64,000 nucleotides of DNA, taken from Inia geoffrensis (lineage: Eukaryota > Chordata > Mammalia > Artiodactyla > Iniidae). Shown here one piece after another: positions 46,325-58,700 of the stretch. The position numbers and the translations under genes were made by a program. The number at the start of each line of letters is the position of its first letter. The first letter of the stretch is position 1. Where the stretch lies: positions 66,543,092-66,607,091 of the forward strand of contig CM070905.1 in NCBI GenBank assembly GCA_036417435.1. The letters run 5' to 3'. The notes beneath the pieces were generated by a model. The model worked only from the letters and a program-made list of their open reading frames with translations. It was not told where the DNA came from and ran no database searches.

Positions 46325-49300
46325 CTAGGTTCCACATATATACGTTAATATACAATATTTGTTTTTCTCTTTCTGACTTACTTCACTCTGTATGACAGCC
46401 TCTAGATCCATCCACATCTCCACAAATGACCCAATTTCATTCCTTTTTATGGCTGAGTAATATTCCATTGTATACATGTACCACATCTTCTTTATCCATT
46501 CGTCTGTCAAGGGGCATTTAGGTTGATTCCGTGTCCTGGCTATTGTAAATAGTGCTGCAGTGAACATTGGGGTGCATGTGTCTTTTTGAATTATGGTTTT
46601 CTCAGGGTATATGTCCAGTGGTGGGATTGCGGGGTCATATGGTAATTCTATTTTTAGTTTTCTAAGGAACCTCCATACTGTTCTCCATAGTGGCTGTATC
46701 AATTTACATTCCCACCAACAGTGCAAGAGGGTTCCCTTTTCTCCACATCCTCTCCAGCATTTGTTATTTGTAGATTTTCTGATGATGCCTGTTCTAACTG
46801 GTGTGAGGTGATACCTCCTTGTAGTTTTGATTTACATTTCTCTAATAATTAGTGATGTTGAGCAGCTTTACATGTGCTTCTTGGCCATCTGTATGTCTTC
46901 TTTGGAGAAATGTCTATTTAGGTCTTCTGCCCGTTTTTGAATTGGGTTGTTTGTTTTCGGAATATTGAGGTACATGAGCTGTTTATATATTTTGGAGATT
47001 AATCCTTTGTCCATCGATTCGTTTGTAAATATTTTCTCCCCTTCTGAGGGTTGTCATTTCATCTTGTTCGTAGTTTCCTTTGTTATGCAAATGCTTTTAA
47101 GTTTCATTAGGCCCCATTTATTTTTATTTCCATTACTCTAGGAGGTGGATCAAAAAAGATCTTGCTGTGATTTATGTCTAAGAGTGTTCTTCATGTTTTC
47201 CTCTAAGAGTTTTATAGTGTCTGGTCTTACATTTAGGTCTCTAATCCATTTTGAATTTATTTTTGTGTATGGATTTAGGGAATGTTCTAATTATATTCTT
47301 TTACATGTAGCTGTCCAGTTTTCCCAGCACCACTTATTGAAGAGACTGTCTTTTCTCCATTGTATATCCTTGCCTCCTTTGTCATATATTAGTTGACCAT
47401 AGGTGCATGGGTTTATCTCTGGGCTTTCCATCCTGTTCCATTGTTGCATAGTTCTGTTTTTCTGCTAGCACCATATTGTCTTGATTATTGTAGCTCTGTA
47501 ATATAGACTGAAGTCAGGGAGTCTGATTCCTCCAGCTCCGTTTTTTTCCTTCAAGACAGCTTTGGCTGTTCGGGGTCTTCTGTGTCTCCATACAAATTTT
47601 AAGATTTTTTGTTCTAGTTCCGTAAAAAATGCCATTCGTAATTTGATAGGGATTGCATTGAATCTGTAAGATTGCTTTGGGTAGTATTGTCATTTTCACA
47701 ATATTGATTCTTCCAATCCAAGAACAAGGTATATCTCTCCATCTGTTGGTATCATCTTTAATTTCTTTCATCAGTGTCTTATAGTTTTCTGCATACAGGT
47801 CTTTTGTCTCCTTAGGTAGGTTTATTGCTAGGTATTTTATTCTTTTTGTTGCAATGGTAAATGGGAGTGCTTCCTTAATTTCTCTTTCAGATTTTTCATC
47901 ATTAGTGTATAGGAATGCAAGAGATTTCTGTACATTAATTTTGTATCCTGCAACTTTACCAAATTCATTGATTAGCTCTAGTAGTTTTCTGGTGGCATCT
48001 TTAGGATTCTCTATGTATAGTATCATGTCATCTGCAAACAGTGACAGTTTTACTTCTTCTTTTCCAATTTGTACTCTTTTTATTTCTTTTTCTTCTCTGA
48101 TTGCCATGGCTAGGACTTCAAAACTATGTTGAATAATAGTGGTGAGAGTGGACATCCTTGTCTTGTTCCTGATCTTAGAGGAAATGATTTCAGTTTTTCA
48201 CCATTGAGGATGATGTTTGCTGTGGGTTTGTCATATATGACCTTTATTATGTTGAGGTAGGTTCCCTCTATGCCCACTTTCTGGAGGGTTTTTAATCATA
48301 AATGGGTGTTGAATGTTGTCAAAAGCTTTTTCTGCATCTACTGAGATGATCATATGGTTTTTATTCTTCAGTTTGTTAATGTGGTGTATTGCATTGACTG
48401 ATTTGTGTATACTGAAGAATCCTTGCATCCCTGGGATAAATCCCACTTGATCATGGTGTATGATCCTTTTAATGTGTTGTTGGATTCTGTTTGCTAGCAT
48501 TTTGTTGAGGATTTTTGCATATATATTCATTAGTGATATTGGTCTGTAATTTTTTTTTTTTTGTAGTATCTTTGTCTGGTTTTGGTATCAGGGTGATGGT
48601 GGCCTCATAGGATGAGTTTGGAATGTTCCTTCCTGTGCGATTTTTTGAAAGAGTTTGAGAAACATGGGTATTAGCTCTTCTGTAAATGTTTGATAGAATT
48701 CACCTGTGAAGCCATCTGGTCCTGGACTTTTGTTTGTTGGAAGATTTTAAAGCACAGTTTCAATTTCATTACTTGTGATTGGTCTGCTCATATTTTCTAT
48801 TTCTTCCTGGTTCAGTCTTGGAAGGTTATACCTCTCTAAGAATTTGTCCATCTATTCCAGGTTGTCCATTTTATTGGCATAGAGTTTCTTGTAGTAGTCT
48901 TTTAGGATGCTTTGTGTTTCTGTGGTGTCTGTTGTAACTTCTCCTTTTTCATTTCTAAATTTATTGATTTGAGTCCTCTCCCTCTTTTTCTTGATGATTC
49001 TGGCTAATGGTTTATCAATTTTGTTTATCTTCTCAAAGAACCAGCTTTTAGTTTTATTGATCTTTGCTATTGTTTTCTTTGTTTCTATTTCATTTATTTC
49101 TGCTCTGATCTTTGTGATTTGTTTCCTTCTGCTAACTTTGGGTTTTGTTTGTTCTTCTTTGCCTAGTTCCTTTAGGTGTAAAGTTAGATTGTTTATTTGA
49201 GATTTTTCTTGTTTCTTGAGATAGGCTTGTATTGCTATAAACTTCCCTCTTAGAACTGCATTTGCTGCATCCCATAGGTTTTGGATTGTCATTTGTCTCT

Positions 49301-50130
49301 AGGTATTTTTTGATTTCCTTTTTGATTTCTTCAGTGATCTCTTGGTTACTTAGTAATGTATTATTTAGCTTCCATGTGTTTGTGTTTTTTACGTTTTTTC
49401 CCCTGTAATTGATTTCTAATCTCATAGCATTGTGGTTAGAAAAGATACTCAATATGATTTCAATTTTCTTAAATTTACTGAGGCTTGATTTGTGACCCAT
49501 TGTGTGATCTATCCTGGAGAATGTTCTGTGTGCACTTGAGAAGAAAGTTTAACCTGCTGTTTTTGGATGGAATGTCCTATAAATATCAATTAAATCTTTC
49601 TGGTCTATAGTGTCATTTAAAGCTTGTGTCTTCTTATTAATTGTCTGTTTGGATGATCTGTCCATTGGTGTAAGTGAGGTGTTAAAGTTTCCCACTATTA
49701 TTGTGTTACTCTCGATTTCCTCTTTTATAGCTGTTAGCAGTTGCCTTATGTATTTAGGTGCTTCTATATTGGGTGCATATATATTTACAATTGTTATATC
49801 TTCTTCTTGGATTGATCCCTTGATCATTATGTAGTGTCCTTCCTTGTCTCTTTTAAAATTCTTTATTTTAAAGTCTAGTTTATCTGATATGAGAATTGCT
49901 ACTCCAGCTTTCTTTTGGTTTCCATTTGCATGGAATATCTTTTTCCATCCCCTCACTTTCAGTCTGCATGTGTCCGCATGTCTGAAGTGGGTCTCTTGTA
50001 GACAGCATATATATGGGTCTTGTTTTTGTATCCATTCAGCAAGCCTGTGTCTTTAGGTTGGAGCATTTAATCCATTCACATTTAGGTAATTATCTATAGT
50101 ATGTTCCTATTACCATTTTCTTCATTGTTT
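46325..50130 (-). pseudogene. L1 ORF2 pseudogene (endonuclease and reverse transcriptase)
   Basis: ORF2p nicks target DNA and copies L1 RNA at the nick. About 3.8 kb, near the usual length, is present in pieces. The N-terminal 'NVNGLNAP' text near 50085 is followed by a TAA. Endonuclease pieces lie at 49956-49549 and 49500-49132. The motif usually GDFN reads GNFN (codon 49689-49687) and the usual SDH reads SNH (codon 49437-49435), so two catalytic Asp residues are Asn. Reverse-transcriptase pieces follow at 48530-48231 (motif A '[11 protein letters not shown]') and 48155-47514, which keeps the catalytic FADD (about 48038-48027). The C-terminal piece is 46726-46325, ending 'LTYICGT'. Frames of these pieces differ, showing at least two net frameshifts. 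Not functional. Confidence 0.92.
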
Positions 50131-50174
50131 TGGGTTTGTTTTTGTAGGTTGTTTTCTTCTCTTGTGTTTCCCAC

Positions 50175-51080
50175 TTAGAGAAGTTCCTTTAGCATTTGTT
50201 GTAAAGCCGGTTTGGTGGTGCTGAATTCTCTTAGATTTTCCTTGTCTGTAAAGCTTTTGATTTCTCCATCGAATCTGAATGAGATCCTTGCCGGGTAGAG
50301 TAATCTTGGATGTAGGTTCTTCCCTTTCATCACTTTAAGTATATCATGCCACTCCCTTCTGGCTTGTAGAGTTTCTGCTGAGAAATCAGCTGTTAATCTT
50401 ATGGGAGTTCCCTTGTATGTCATTTGTCATTTTTCCCTTGCTGCTTTCAATAATTTTTCTTTGTCTTTAATTTTTGCCAATTTGATTACTATGTGTCTCG
50501 GCATGTTTCTCCTTGGTTTTATCCTCTATGGGACTCTCTGCACTTCTTGGAGTTGGGTAGCTATTTCCTTTCCCGTGATAGGAAAGTTTTCGACTATAAT
50601 CTCTTCAAGTATTTTCTTGGGTCCTTTCTCTCTCTCTTCTCCTTCTGGGACCCCTATAATGTGAATGTTGTTGCATTTAATGTTGTCCCAGAGGTCTCTT
50701 AGGCTGTCTCCATTTCTTTTCATTCTTTTTTCTTTATTCTGCTCCACAGCAGTGAATTCCACCATTCTGTCTTCCAGGTCACTTATCCGTTCTTCCGCCT
50801 CAGTTGTTCTGCTATTGATTCCTTCTAGTGTATTTTTCATTTCAGCTATTGTATTGTTCATCTCTGTTTGTTTGGTCTTTAATTCTTCTAGGTCTTTGTT
50901 AAACATTTCTTGCATCTTCTCGATCTTTGCCCTCATTCTTTTTCCAAGGTCCTGGATCATCTTCACTATCATTATTCTGAATTATTTTTCTGGAAGGTTG
51001 ACTATGTCCACTTCATTTAGTTGTTTTTCTGGGGTTTTATCTTGTTCCTTCATCTGGTACATAGCCCTCTGCCTTTTCAT
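50175..51080 (-). pseudogene. L1 ORF1 pseudogene (RNA-binding chaperone)
   Basis: ORF1p of L1 is a trimeric nucleic-acid chaperone that packages L1 RNA in the cytoplasm. The ATG at 51080-51078 opens with MKRQRAMYQMKEQ, a typical artiodactyl-type start, and the stop follows the end 'FSTTKPALQQMLKELL' at 50175. That makes about 301 codons in one continuous frame. A coiled-coil stretch with heptad-like charge pattern covers roughly codons 36-105. 'NIHIIGVPEGEE' marks the central RRM-like domain and 'LLYPARISFRFDGEIKSF' the C-terminal domain. Three in-frame stops break it: TAA at 50982-50984, TAG at 50526-50528 and TGA at 50427-50429. No frameshift was found. It lies just upstream of ORF2 in the same element. 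Confidence 0.9.
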
Positions 51081-51121
51081 CTTGTCTATCTTTCTGTGAA
51101 TGTGCAAAATGAAAATGATTT

Positions 51122-51429
51122 AAATAGATGAAATATGTGGATCCAAATCACTGTTTATATAAATTAGTAAAGAGAGAATCAAGCCACAGCTGGGGACTTA
51201 AATGTAAATTTGTAAGAGATTCTCTCCTCTGATTCTGGAATTTTCACTCTGAAACACAGGATGCATCAGATGTATCCTTATCACTTAGGCACTCAGCAAG
51301 TCCTTAATGATGGAACAAGAAATACTTTTTACCAACTAGTAAAAAAAAAGCAATACAATAAAAAAATAAAGTGCAAGAGTTTAGGTGCTGTGTAAAGTCA
51401 GAAAGAGCCATGTAATCTTTAAAATCAGA
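51122..51429. other. Unassigned sequence
   Basis: No gene or repeat recognised in this stretch after the L1. Confidence 0.4.
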
Positions 51430-51584
51430 GCAAACAATGTTTGAATTGTGACTCTCTTGCTTAGTCACTTCTGTGGCTGAAAATCCTTCAGATGCGTAAA
51501 ACTGGAATATTAACACTTATACTTGGGGATTAAATAAAATAATGTACATGGAGCACTTAATACAATGCACCTTGTACAAAGTAG
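51430..51584 (+). repeat. MIR SINE remnant
   Basis: 'gactctcttgcttagtcacttctgtggctgaaa' and 'acttggggattaaataaaataatgtacatggagcacttaatacaatgcacc' follow MIR order. Confidence 0.62.
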
Positions 51585-51810
51585 CCCTCTCTTCTTTTGC
51601 CTGGAATTTCCTGACTGTCCTCCACTCACCCCACCTACTTGCACAGAGAGCTCAGTCATTTACTGAAAGGAGTAGAAGGTTGGGGAAAACAGAAGGTCTG
51701 AGCAGAGAACAAAGAATGGAGTTTCTATGTTACATTTCCTAGGCTGTTGGTTTGAAGATACTGGTTCCCCATATTTTGAGTTAAATATGTTGGAATTTTA
51801 ATTATTTAGG
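51585..51810. repeat. Copy A of a local diverged segment pair
   Basis: Aligns by eye with 53529-53765. Shared landmarks in the same order: CTTTTGC-TGGAAT, CACCCCA, TGCACAGA, AAAGG-GTAGAAG, a GAAG-T-TG-GCAGA segment, AGTTTCT, TCCTAGGCT and TTTGAAG. No family name recognised and no coding frame shared. Confidence 0.6.
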
Positions 51811-51959
51811 AATCCCATATATGATGGCTGTTTTTCTGACGATAGTGAAGGGACAGTAAGATTAGATAGATTAAAATGTCTTCTGAAATATATTTTCTAA
51901 GATGGAACAACATAAAGCAAAAGAGGTTATGTATACATAGCAATTATTCTTCACATGTA

Positions 51960-52330
51960 TTTTGAATTCTTAAACTTGATCCAATTTGACAAAATATATT
52001 GGGGACCTATTAGGTGTCAGGCTGTGTACACAGTACTTCAGATCCCAAAGCAGATAAAATGTACTTCCTGGCTTCAATTAAGTCTCAGTGGAGTTTAAGA
52101 ATTGGGGGTGGGGGCTTAAGGGAATGGAGGGTGGGAGACTGGGTCAGGGGGGCAACCAACATACACAGAAATAGCTAAAAGTTCAATGATATGAATGTAC
52201 ATATAGTTCCAGCATAGCGACACAGGTAAGTGAGCTATTTAATTCTGCCTGGGGCAGGAGGAGGAGCTTCGAGAGAGGTGACAGGTTCTGGGACTTTAAA
52301 AATGATTTCATAGGTCCAGGCAGGAAACAT
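51960..52330 (-). repeat. L2 remnant containing a G-rich tract
   Basis: Reversed L2 text: 'ggggacctattaggtgtcaggctgtgtacacagtacttcagatcccaaagcagataaaatgtac', later 'cttcgagagaggtgacaggttctgggact'. Seven G-runs lie at 52104-52152. Confidence 0.62.
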
Positions 52331-52545
52331 TGACCCTAGTTTGGGGCTGAGGACAAAACCCAGTGTTAAGAGAGATGAAGAGATTTTCCCCCCAAATCAA
52401 GACATGCTGAATTATAGGAGACTGCTTTCTAACTATAATGGTCTTTTCTTTTTTTTCACCCTGCAAATTTTACACACAAACACATACACACACACTCATA
52501 TGTTCCTCAGCAATTTGAAAATTATGTTTCTCAGCCTTGCTTTTT

Positions 52546-52747
52546 TTTTTTTTTTGCGTTACGCGGGCCTCTCACTGTTGTGGCCTCTCCCGTTGCGGAG
52601 CACAGGCTCCGGATGCGCAGGGTCAGTGGCCATGGCTCACGGGCCCAGCCGCTCCGCGGCCTGTGGGATCTTCCCGGACCCGGGCACGAACCCGTGTCCC
52701 TTGCATCTGCAGGTGGACTCTCAACCACTGCGCCACCAGGGAAGCCC
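52546..52747 (-). mobile_element. CHR-2 SINE
   Basis: Minus-strand copy: T tail, 'gcgttacgcgggcctctcactg', body, head ending 'gggaagccc' at 52747. Perfect 16-base duplication CTCAGCCTTGCTTTTT at 52530-52545 and 52748-52763. Confidence 0.96.
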
Positions 52748-52763
52748 CTCAGCCTTGCTTTTT

Positions 52764-55700
52764 ACATCAGGAAAAAATGACAAGTAACTAAACCCCAATG
52801 TTCTGTCATTCTGTGACAGAGAAAGAAGTCACTTTGCAGGGAAACAAATTAAAGCTCGACTCACCTGTAAGGGGAGGAGGCAGAGGAGTGTCACACAGGC
52901 AGAGGAGTTTGAGGACACTTGCTAACGGGTACCCTAACCTTCATATTTACAAGATACTCTGCAGGTGGTGCTTCTCCCCATCCTCCTTTGAAGCATCTGC
53001 TTCCTAGAATTCTGTGCGACATACTGTTCATTGATCCTGAATTCAAATGGACCACAGCAAACAACTACCTTTAACGTGAACAAATGTGTTTAATAGCTTA
53101 ATTCAGAGGAACAAGGCAACCAACAAAGGCAAAATCAGTTGTGCTACGCTAAACCAACAAAGACCGCTATGAAAAAACTGTTATCATTATAGCAGGATTT
53201 ATTGTTTAGTTTTAATTAGAAGCTACACTCAAGCTTCAGCCCTCTCCAGAGTGAGGGATGTAAAGACACCTACAAGTGCAATCACCCTGCTTTTGGATTG
53301 TACACTTGTTTGTTTACCATTGATCCATGTCCCTTCCCATTATAATGCCTAATGTTCCTCTTCTTAAGAAGACCTTTTGGTTCAGCAGTTCTTCAGAGTG
53401 ACTTCATGGTCACTACAGTCACTGTCTATTTTGGCTTCTGCTGCTGGGGGTCAGGAGAGTGAGAGGAGGCTGGTGGGTGAGCAGGGAATTGAGCCTGCCG
53501 TGGCATTCTGCGATTCTGCTCCTTTCTGACCCCCTCCTCTTTTGCTGGAATCCCCTGGCTCCCCTCCGGTCACCCCACTCACTGCACAGATAGTATGGCA
53601 AGTGCTAGAAAGGCGTAGAAGATGAGGTGGAATTGAAGATTTGGGCAGACAGACTCTAGTTTCTCTGTAAACTCTCCTAGGCTATTGATTTGAAGGTCTC
53701 AATTGCCCAGATGCTCTATAGGTTTTGGGGTTAAACAGCTATACATTTTCATTTTAATTGCCAAAGTTACTGAAACTGCTTTGTAAAACAGTCACATTCT
53801 AAGGGATTTTTTTAAAAAGAAATCAAACTTCTGCTACTAATGGAAATGCATATTGTCACTGTATCATCAACAGATGGCTATTTTTTTCAAATAAGAAATT
53901 GGTAGATTGTAACTAATTTTAGTCCATGAGACACTCTTCCCCATTAACCTGTGGTTTATTGCAGCATCTCTGTTTAGCTTGGCAAGTTATCCCTCCAAAG
54001 ACCATGTCTTTTAGGGAATGTTTGGCTAATTGTGCTCCTTCCTTTACAGAACTAGATTGAGATTTAAACTGTGCTTCTAAAAAAACCTAAATTCTTTAAT
54101 TTTTTTTTTTTTTTTTTTACTGCAAGAATTAGCATTATTTTTTCTCTTTTGGTTATTCATGGACATAATTAACAAGCTCTTCTATTTGTTGACTGGGGAT
54201 ACTCTGTAGCTTCCAGGCTCCACATTTTAAAATGCAATAGATTTATCATAATGAAATATGAGGAAGGCAGTAAAGCAGGAAATACTGTAATATATTTTTG
54301 CAACCAAGGCTTTGAGTGTAAAAAATTCCCAGATCTCTTCATTACAGCGCCAGCTGATAGTGTATTTCTCAGCTTTTATTTAAAAAAAAAAAAAAAATTG
54401 AGGATCTGCCAAATAAAGCTGTATATAAATGAAGTATCTGCCACACAATCATAGCAAGCATATTTTTTGTTTCATCAGTACTTGCTTATGTTACTCATGT
54501 AAATAACATGACTGATTTTACTTTATCTCCAACTAGCAGTGTAGCCATAAATCTATCTGTAAGTTACCCAGCACAGAATAAAATGTTGTTTTTCCTCAGT
54601 GTGGTCTCATTTGATTACAACTGCAGCCTTGCCTGGCCGTATTCCATCCATAATTAATTGTCGCTTTGGTTTCCAGTTGCAGCCAGGCCAGTGCTGAGGC
54701 TGTTCAGATCTTTAGATAACAGTCTACTATGCCAGCTGGCAAGTGAATGGAGACCTTCCACACTGAGTCTAATGGGCGCAGAAGCCTAAGACTTCGTCAG
54801 GGGCAGCTCTTGAAATGATATCATGCAGAGAAAGCCCAACTTGCTGTGACTGACAGTCTCTTTGGCTCTTCACCCTTCTGAATAAACACCATATGCAGAG
54901 AAGTTTCCTTTTGCCAATTTATTTTAATGACTCTCATTCTATGGTAGAAAGTGGCCTCAGCAGTGATAGGAAAACAAATTGCTTTAAGGCTTTACCTCCC
55001 ATTCCAGATCATTCTTTCTTTCTGGGTATTGAGCTGTAATCCCATTAGAATGAGTGACTGCCATTTTGACATAATATAGATATTTGCTTTCTGTCATATT
55101 ATTTTTTCCTGGGCGTTTGGTTTCACATTACTCCCAGGGAAAGAACATGATGCATACTAGGCAAAAAAGTTAGGTAATTATCCATCCATGTCCAATGCTG
55201 ACATTTCTGAGTAAGAGCATATGCTGCAATTATTGCACAAAGACAGGTTAGGTGTAATTTTAGAGAGAAGTATTTAGTTACTTGATTGACTCCCTGCAAT
55301 GTTGCCTTAAAAAAGCAAACTATATGGATTAGTATTTTTGTTATGAATCAGAAAGAATCTCATAAAGTTTTTTAGTCCATTTGTGATTACTCAAGGAAAA
55401 TGTAAGCCATATTTTAAAACCTAAATGTTTCAGGAGCTCCCAAGTTACTCTGATTGAAGTGGGCCAAGTGCATGATGTTCAGAGACTGCGTACAAACCAG
55501 GGAGCAGATTGTTGGCATGTGGGCGACACGAAATGAGGGAAACTCAGTTTAGTCATGCCAGATCTTTCTTTGTCCAAGGAAGCCAGATACCTAGATTTTT
55601 ATCTGATACCCCTTGTTTTTAAATGTTGACAACTGCAACTTGTTCAGTTACAAAAAACTGAAACAAAAAGGACTCCATTTGTGCAAAGGACTGGATCTAT

Positions 55701-58700
55701 AGCCTGAACTTTACACTCTACCAATGTACAAATATTACATGTATAAATATGTAAAAAACCAAATTAATGAAAAGAATAGTGATCCAGTTAAAGTCAATGT
55801 ATTTTGAATGTCTATAAAATCTTCTCAACACAACTGTAGTCAGAGAATATATCTTCTGTCAGTTACAGTGAAAGGATGTTAGGCTGGTCTGGAGAGCATG
55901 TCAACTCTATCGCTTTCATGAGCTGTGTTGTTTTCTTACAGGTCCTACCCACCCAATTCGCATCCACTACCACATACAATGAAATAACTGATCAAAAATG
56001 ACTTTTTCTTGTTATGTTATTTTGAATTTTTGCCTCCATGTAACCAACTTTGCATTTCATGATGCTAAAAATAATTAGAACTTAAAGATTAGCAGAAAAT
56101 ATGGTGTTATTTATTCAACAATGTATTCTGCAGTACAATCAAAATAAAACCTAGATATAGAATCCAACAAATATACTGCTTTGCTCATGATTATAAGGAA
56201 AGTTTTAAGGAAGAAAGAATTGCTCTCAGCAGATTTTGAGGGAGAGAGAGTGTAGAAAAATGGCACACAAAAAATCAAGAAACAGGAGACTGTAGAGTTT
56301 TGTTTCTTTTCTTTAAAAGGATGTAGAAAATAGAGTTCTTGACAATATTCTAGAGAGAGAAAGATGGGTATGTAGATAATAGGTGTGGTAAGTAGCTCAG
56401 CGATCTTGGATGTATATAAAATGAAATGGTCCTTTGTTTCCTTCGAGTCTAATTTAATTTGATGCCAAGTTCTTATTCGTCAAGGCTGCCATGAAGTCAC
56501 TGGGGCTGTCCCTTCCCTGGGGTTCCACAAAGATCCAAGGGATCTAACATAAAGTGGGTACTCAGTGAGGTTCCTCTGGCCTTTAGCAGAGATGGTTTGG
56601 TTTCAGCCCCTCACAAGCCCTTTAAATCAACCACCTCCATGGCTTGTGGTCCATTCTTGGGCACAAGAATGTTGCTCCAGAGCTGGGAGGCCCAGGACTG
56701 GGGTTGAGCTACCCTGGGTTACCATGCAGCTGTTCCTCTCTCCCGGAACAATACAGTCAATGAGCTCAGGTTTATTTGAAGAAAGAGAAGTTGTCTTCAT
56801 CCACTGAGTTTATCTGCTTGCCTCATTATCTTCTTGGAATAGGTGAAGGAAAAAATATCTAGAACAAAACACAAGTAATTCTGTTTATTTTTCCTATTCT
56901 TTTACGACAATAAAAATTAAGCAAAAATTAATATCTTAATAATGTATATTGCCTCATAAAACATTTTGCAGTATCTCAGTCAGAAGACCCCAGAAATATC
57001 TGCGAACATACAGAAAAGAAGCAACAGTGGGAGTGAGGAAGAAGCAACAAAGGGGGAACGTATATATCGTTATGGGAAATAATGGAGAGAAAAATATCTA
57101 TATACATCTATCGTCTATCTGTCTATCTACCTATCTTCTTATATTCGATATTTGTGCAGTTTTCCCAATATAGTTATCAAAGGTAGAGACTTAGAGACGG
57201 ATTTATAGAAATTGACTTTACGTAAAATATACTTAAGAGGCTTAGTTTCTTTTTGGGACTGAGTATGTTGACATGTTTGCAGTGGGGGAAATTTTAACTG
57301 CATCTTACAATGCAACATAAGGTTTTATCATATCTACCTTAATATCATTTGTTTTTCTCCTAAAAAAATATACCTTAGAAAAAAGATGCCTAATTTTAAA
57401 GTTATTAAAAATGTTCTTACAGAGCTTTAAAAAAATTAATTTGTATGTAGAAACATAGTTTAGAGTAGGCATGCTAGGCAAAAAACAATCCATCTCCCCA
57501 CTCAAGAATCTGATGCATCTATATGCTTTTTTATTATTAGGGATATTAGTGATTTTATATCACTAATGAGGGAATTGATGTCTGTAGACAAGAATTAAGA
57601 TCACTTTAAAAAAGCAAGTGAATCTATCATGGAGGCCACATGTACATATTTTCAGGATGAATATGGGGCTTAATGTTTTGGTTTGTAGTTTGGGTTATAG
57701 TTTCCATCATATATGGATTAAAAATACTGTATTTTGAAAATTTGAACTGAAGTGAAAAACAGATGCCATTGAAAACAGGTGGGTGATTCAGCAAGAAGCA
57801 CTAGTGCTGAATGGAAGAGGCATGTAAATGATGTGGAAGAGAAATTGGAAGAATTGAGCCCAACTGTCTCATAAAATCTAAGAGTGGAAAAGAATAATAT
57901 TTTAAACACTGATGTGTAATTAAGGCTCTGATTCTTTTCTAAAAGTTTATCTACTTAATTTTTAAACTTATCCCTGAGAAAAATGAAGTAAGATTGTTTG
58001 AGGGCCAGGCACTTCTTGCATTCAACCATGTAGAGTAGTTGGAACTGGGGGTTCATGTGCAAGTTGAAAATACAAATGCGCCTGAACCTGAGCAGGAGTT
58101 CTTGAACCTGGGAGGATATTAGGGAGTTTGTTAACCTGCTGTAACATTGTGAGTGTCTGTGCATATGTGGATTTCTCTGGCATGAGGACACTACATAGGT
58201 CTTTTCCAAAAACTATTCAACCCTTAGCTGGGTAAGAACCAGTGCTCCAAAGCACCATAAATTCAGGTCTGTGGACACCAGATATCCTGGTTTCTCCTGA
58301 AGGGAGGAAGAAAAAGTGAGAATAAAATGTTCTTGGACTCTGGAATCCAATGTGGGTAGAGATTGTATCTCCAAAAGCAGTAAAGAGTCCAAAAACATAT
58401 TCAACAGCTTGATCCCAATAGACAATGCAATCCACGTAGTAACAGAAAGTTCTAGGAAGTGATGACTGTTGAAAAGAGGTGAGCATTCCTGTGTTCTGTT
58501 CAGATCAGGGGGCTTGCGGTAAGAACCACGTAAAGCCCTCGAGGCAGGAACCAGCAGGCTTTTCTAGGCATTGTGTCAGGGTAACACAGAAGTGTTCCGG
58601 AGGTTCAGTCAGGGTTCAGCCCCAGAGAGGGCCTTGCAGGAAACCCAGGCCAGTCAGGTAGACTGGGCAAACTGGGAGGAGGCGCCAGGGACACATTCTG

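Larger units (their letters stand above)
46074..51108 (-). mobile_element. Nearly complete L1, truncated just upstream of ORF1
   Basis: About 5 kb minus-strand L1 flanked by ATGAGAATGATTT (46061-46073) and ATGAAAATGATTT (51109-51121), a duplication with one mismatch. Order on the minus strand: about 28 bases of leader, ORF1 (51080-50175), a short spacer, ORF2 (about 50130-46325), a short 3' untranslated part with C-rich text (46203-46248 on the plus strand), and an A-tail (T-run at about 46097-46109). Most of the 5' untranslated promoter is absent, so it was dead on arrival as an autonomous element. Both ORFs are now broken. Confidence 0.93.

Noticed and set aside
47854..51099. Plus-strand frames such as 50665-51099 (144 codons) and 47854-48132
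   Set aside because: They are antisense shadows of L1 ORF1 and ORF2 on the minus strand.
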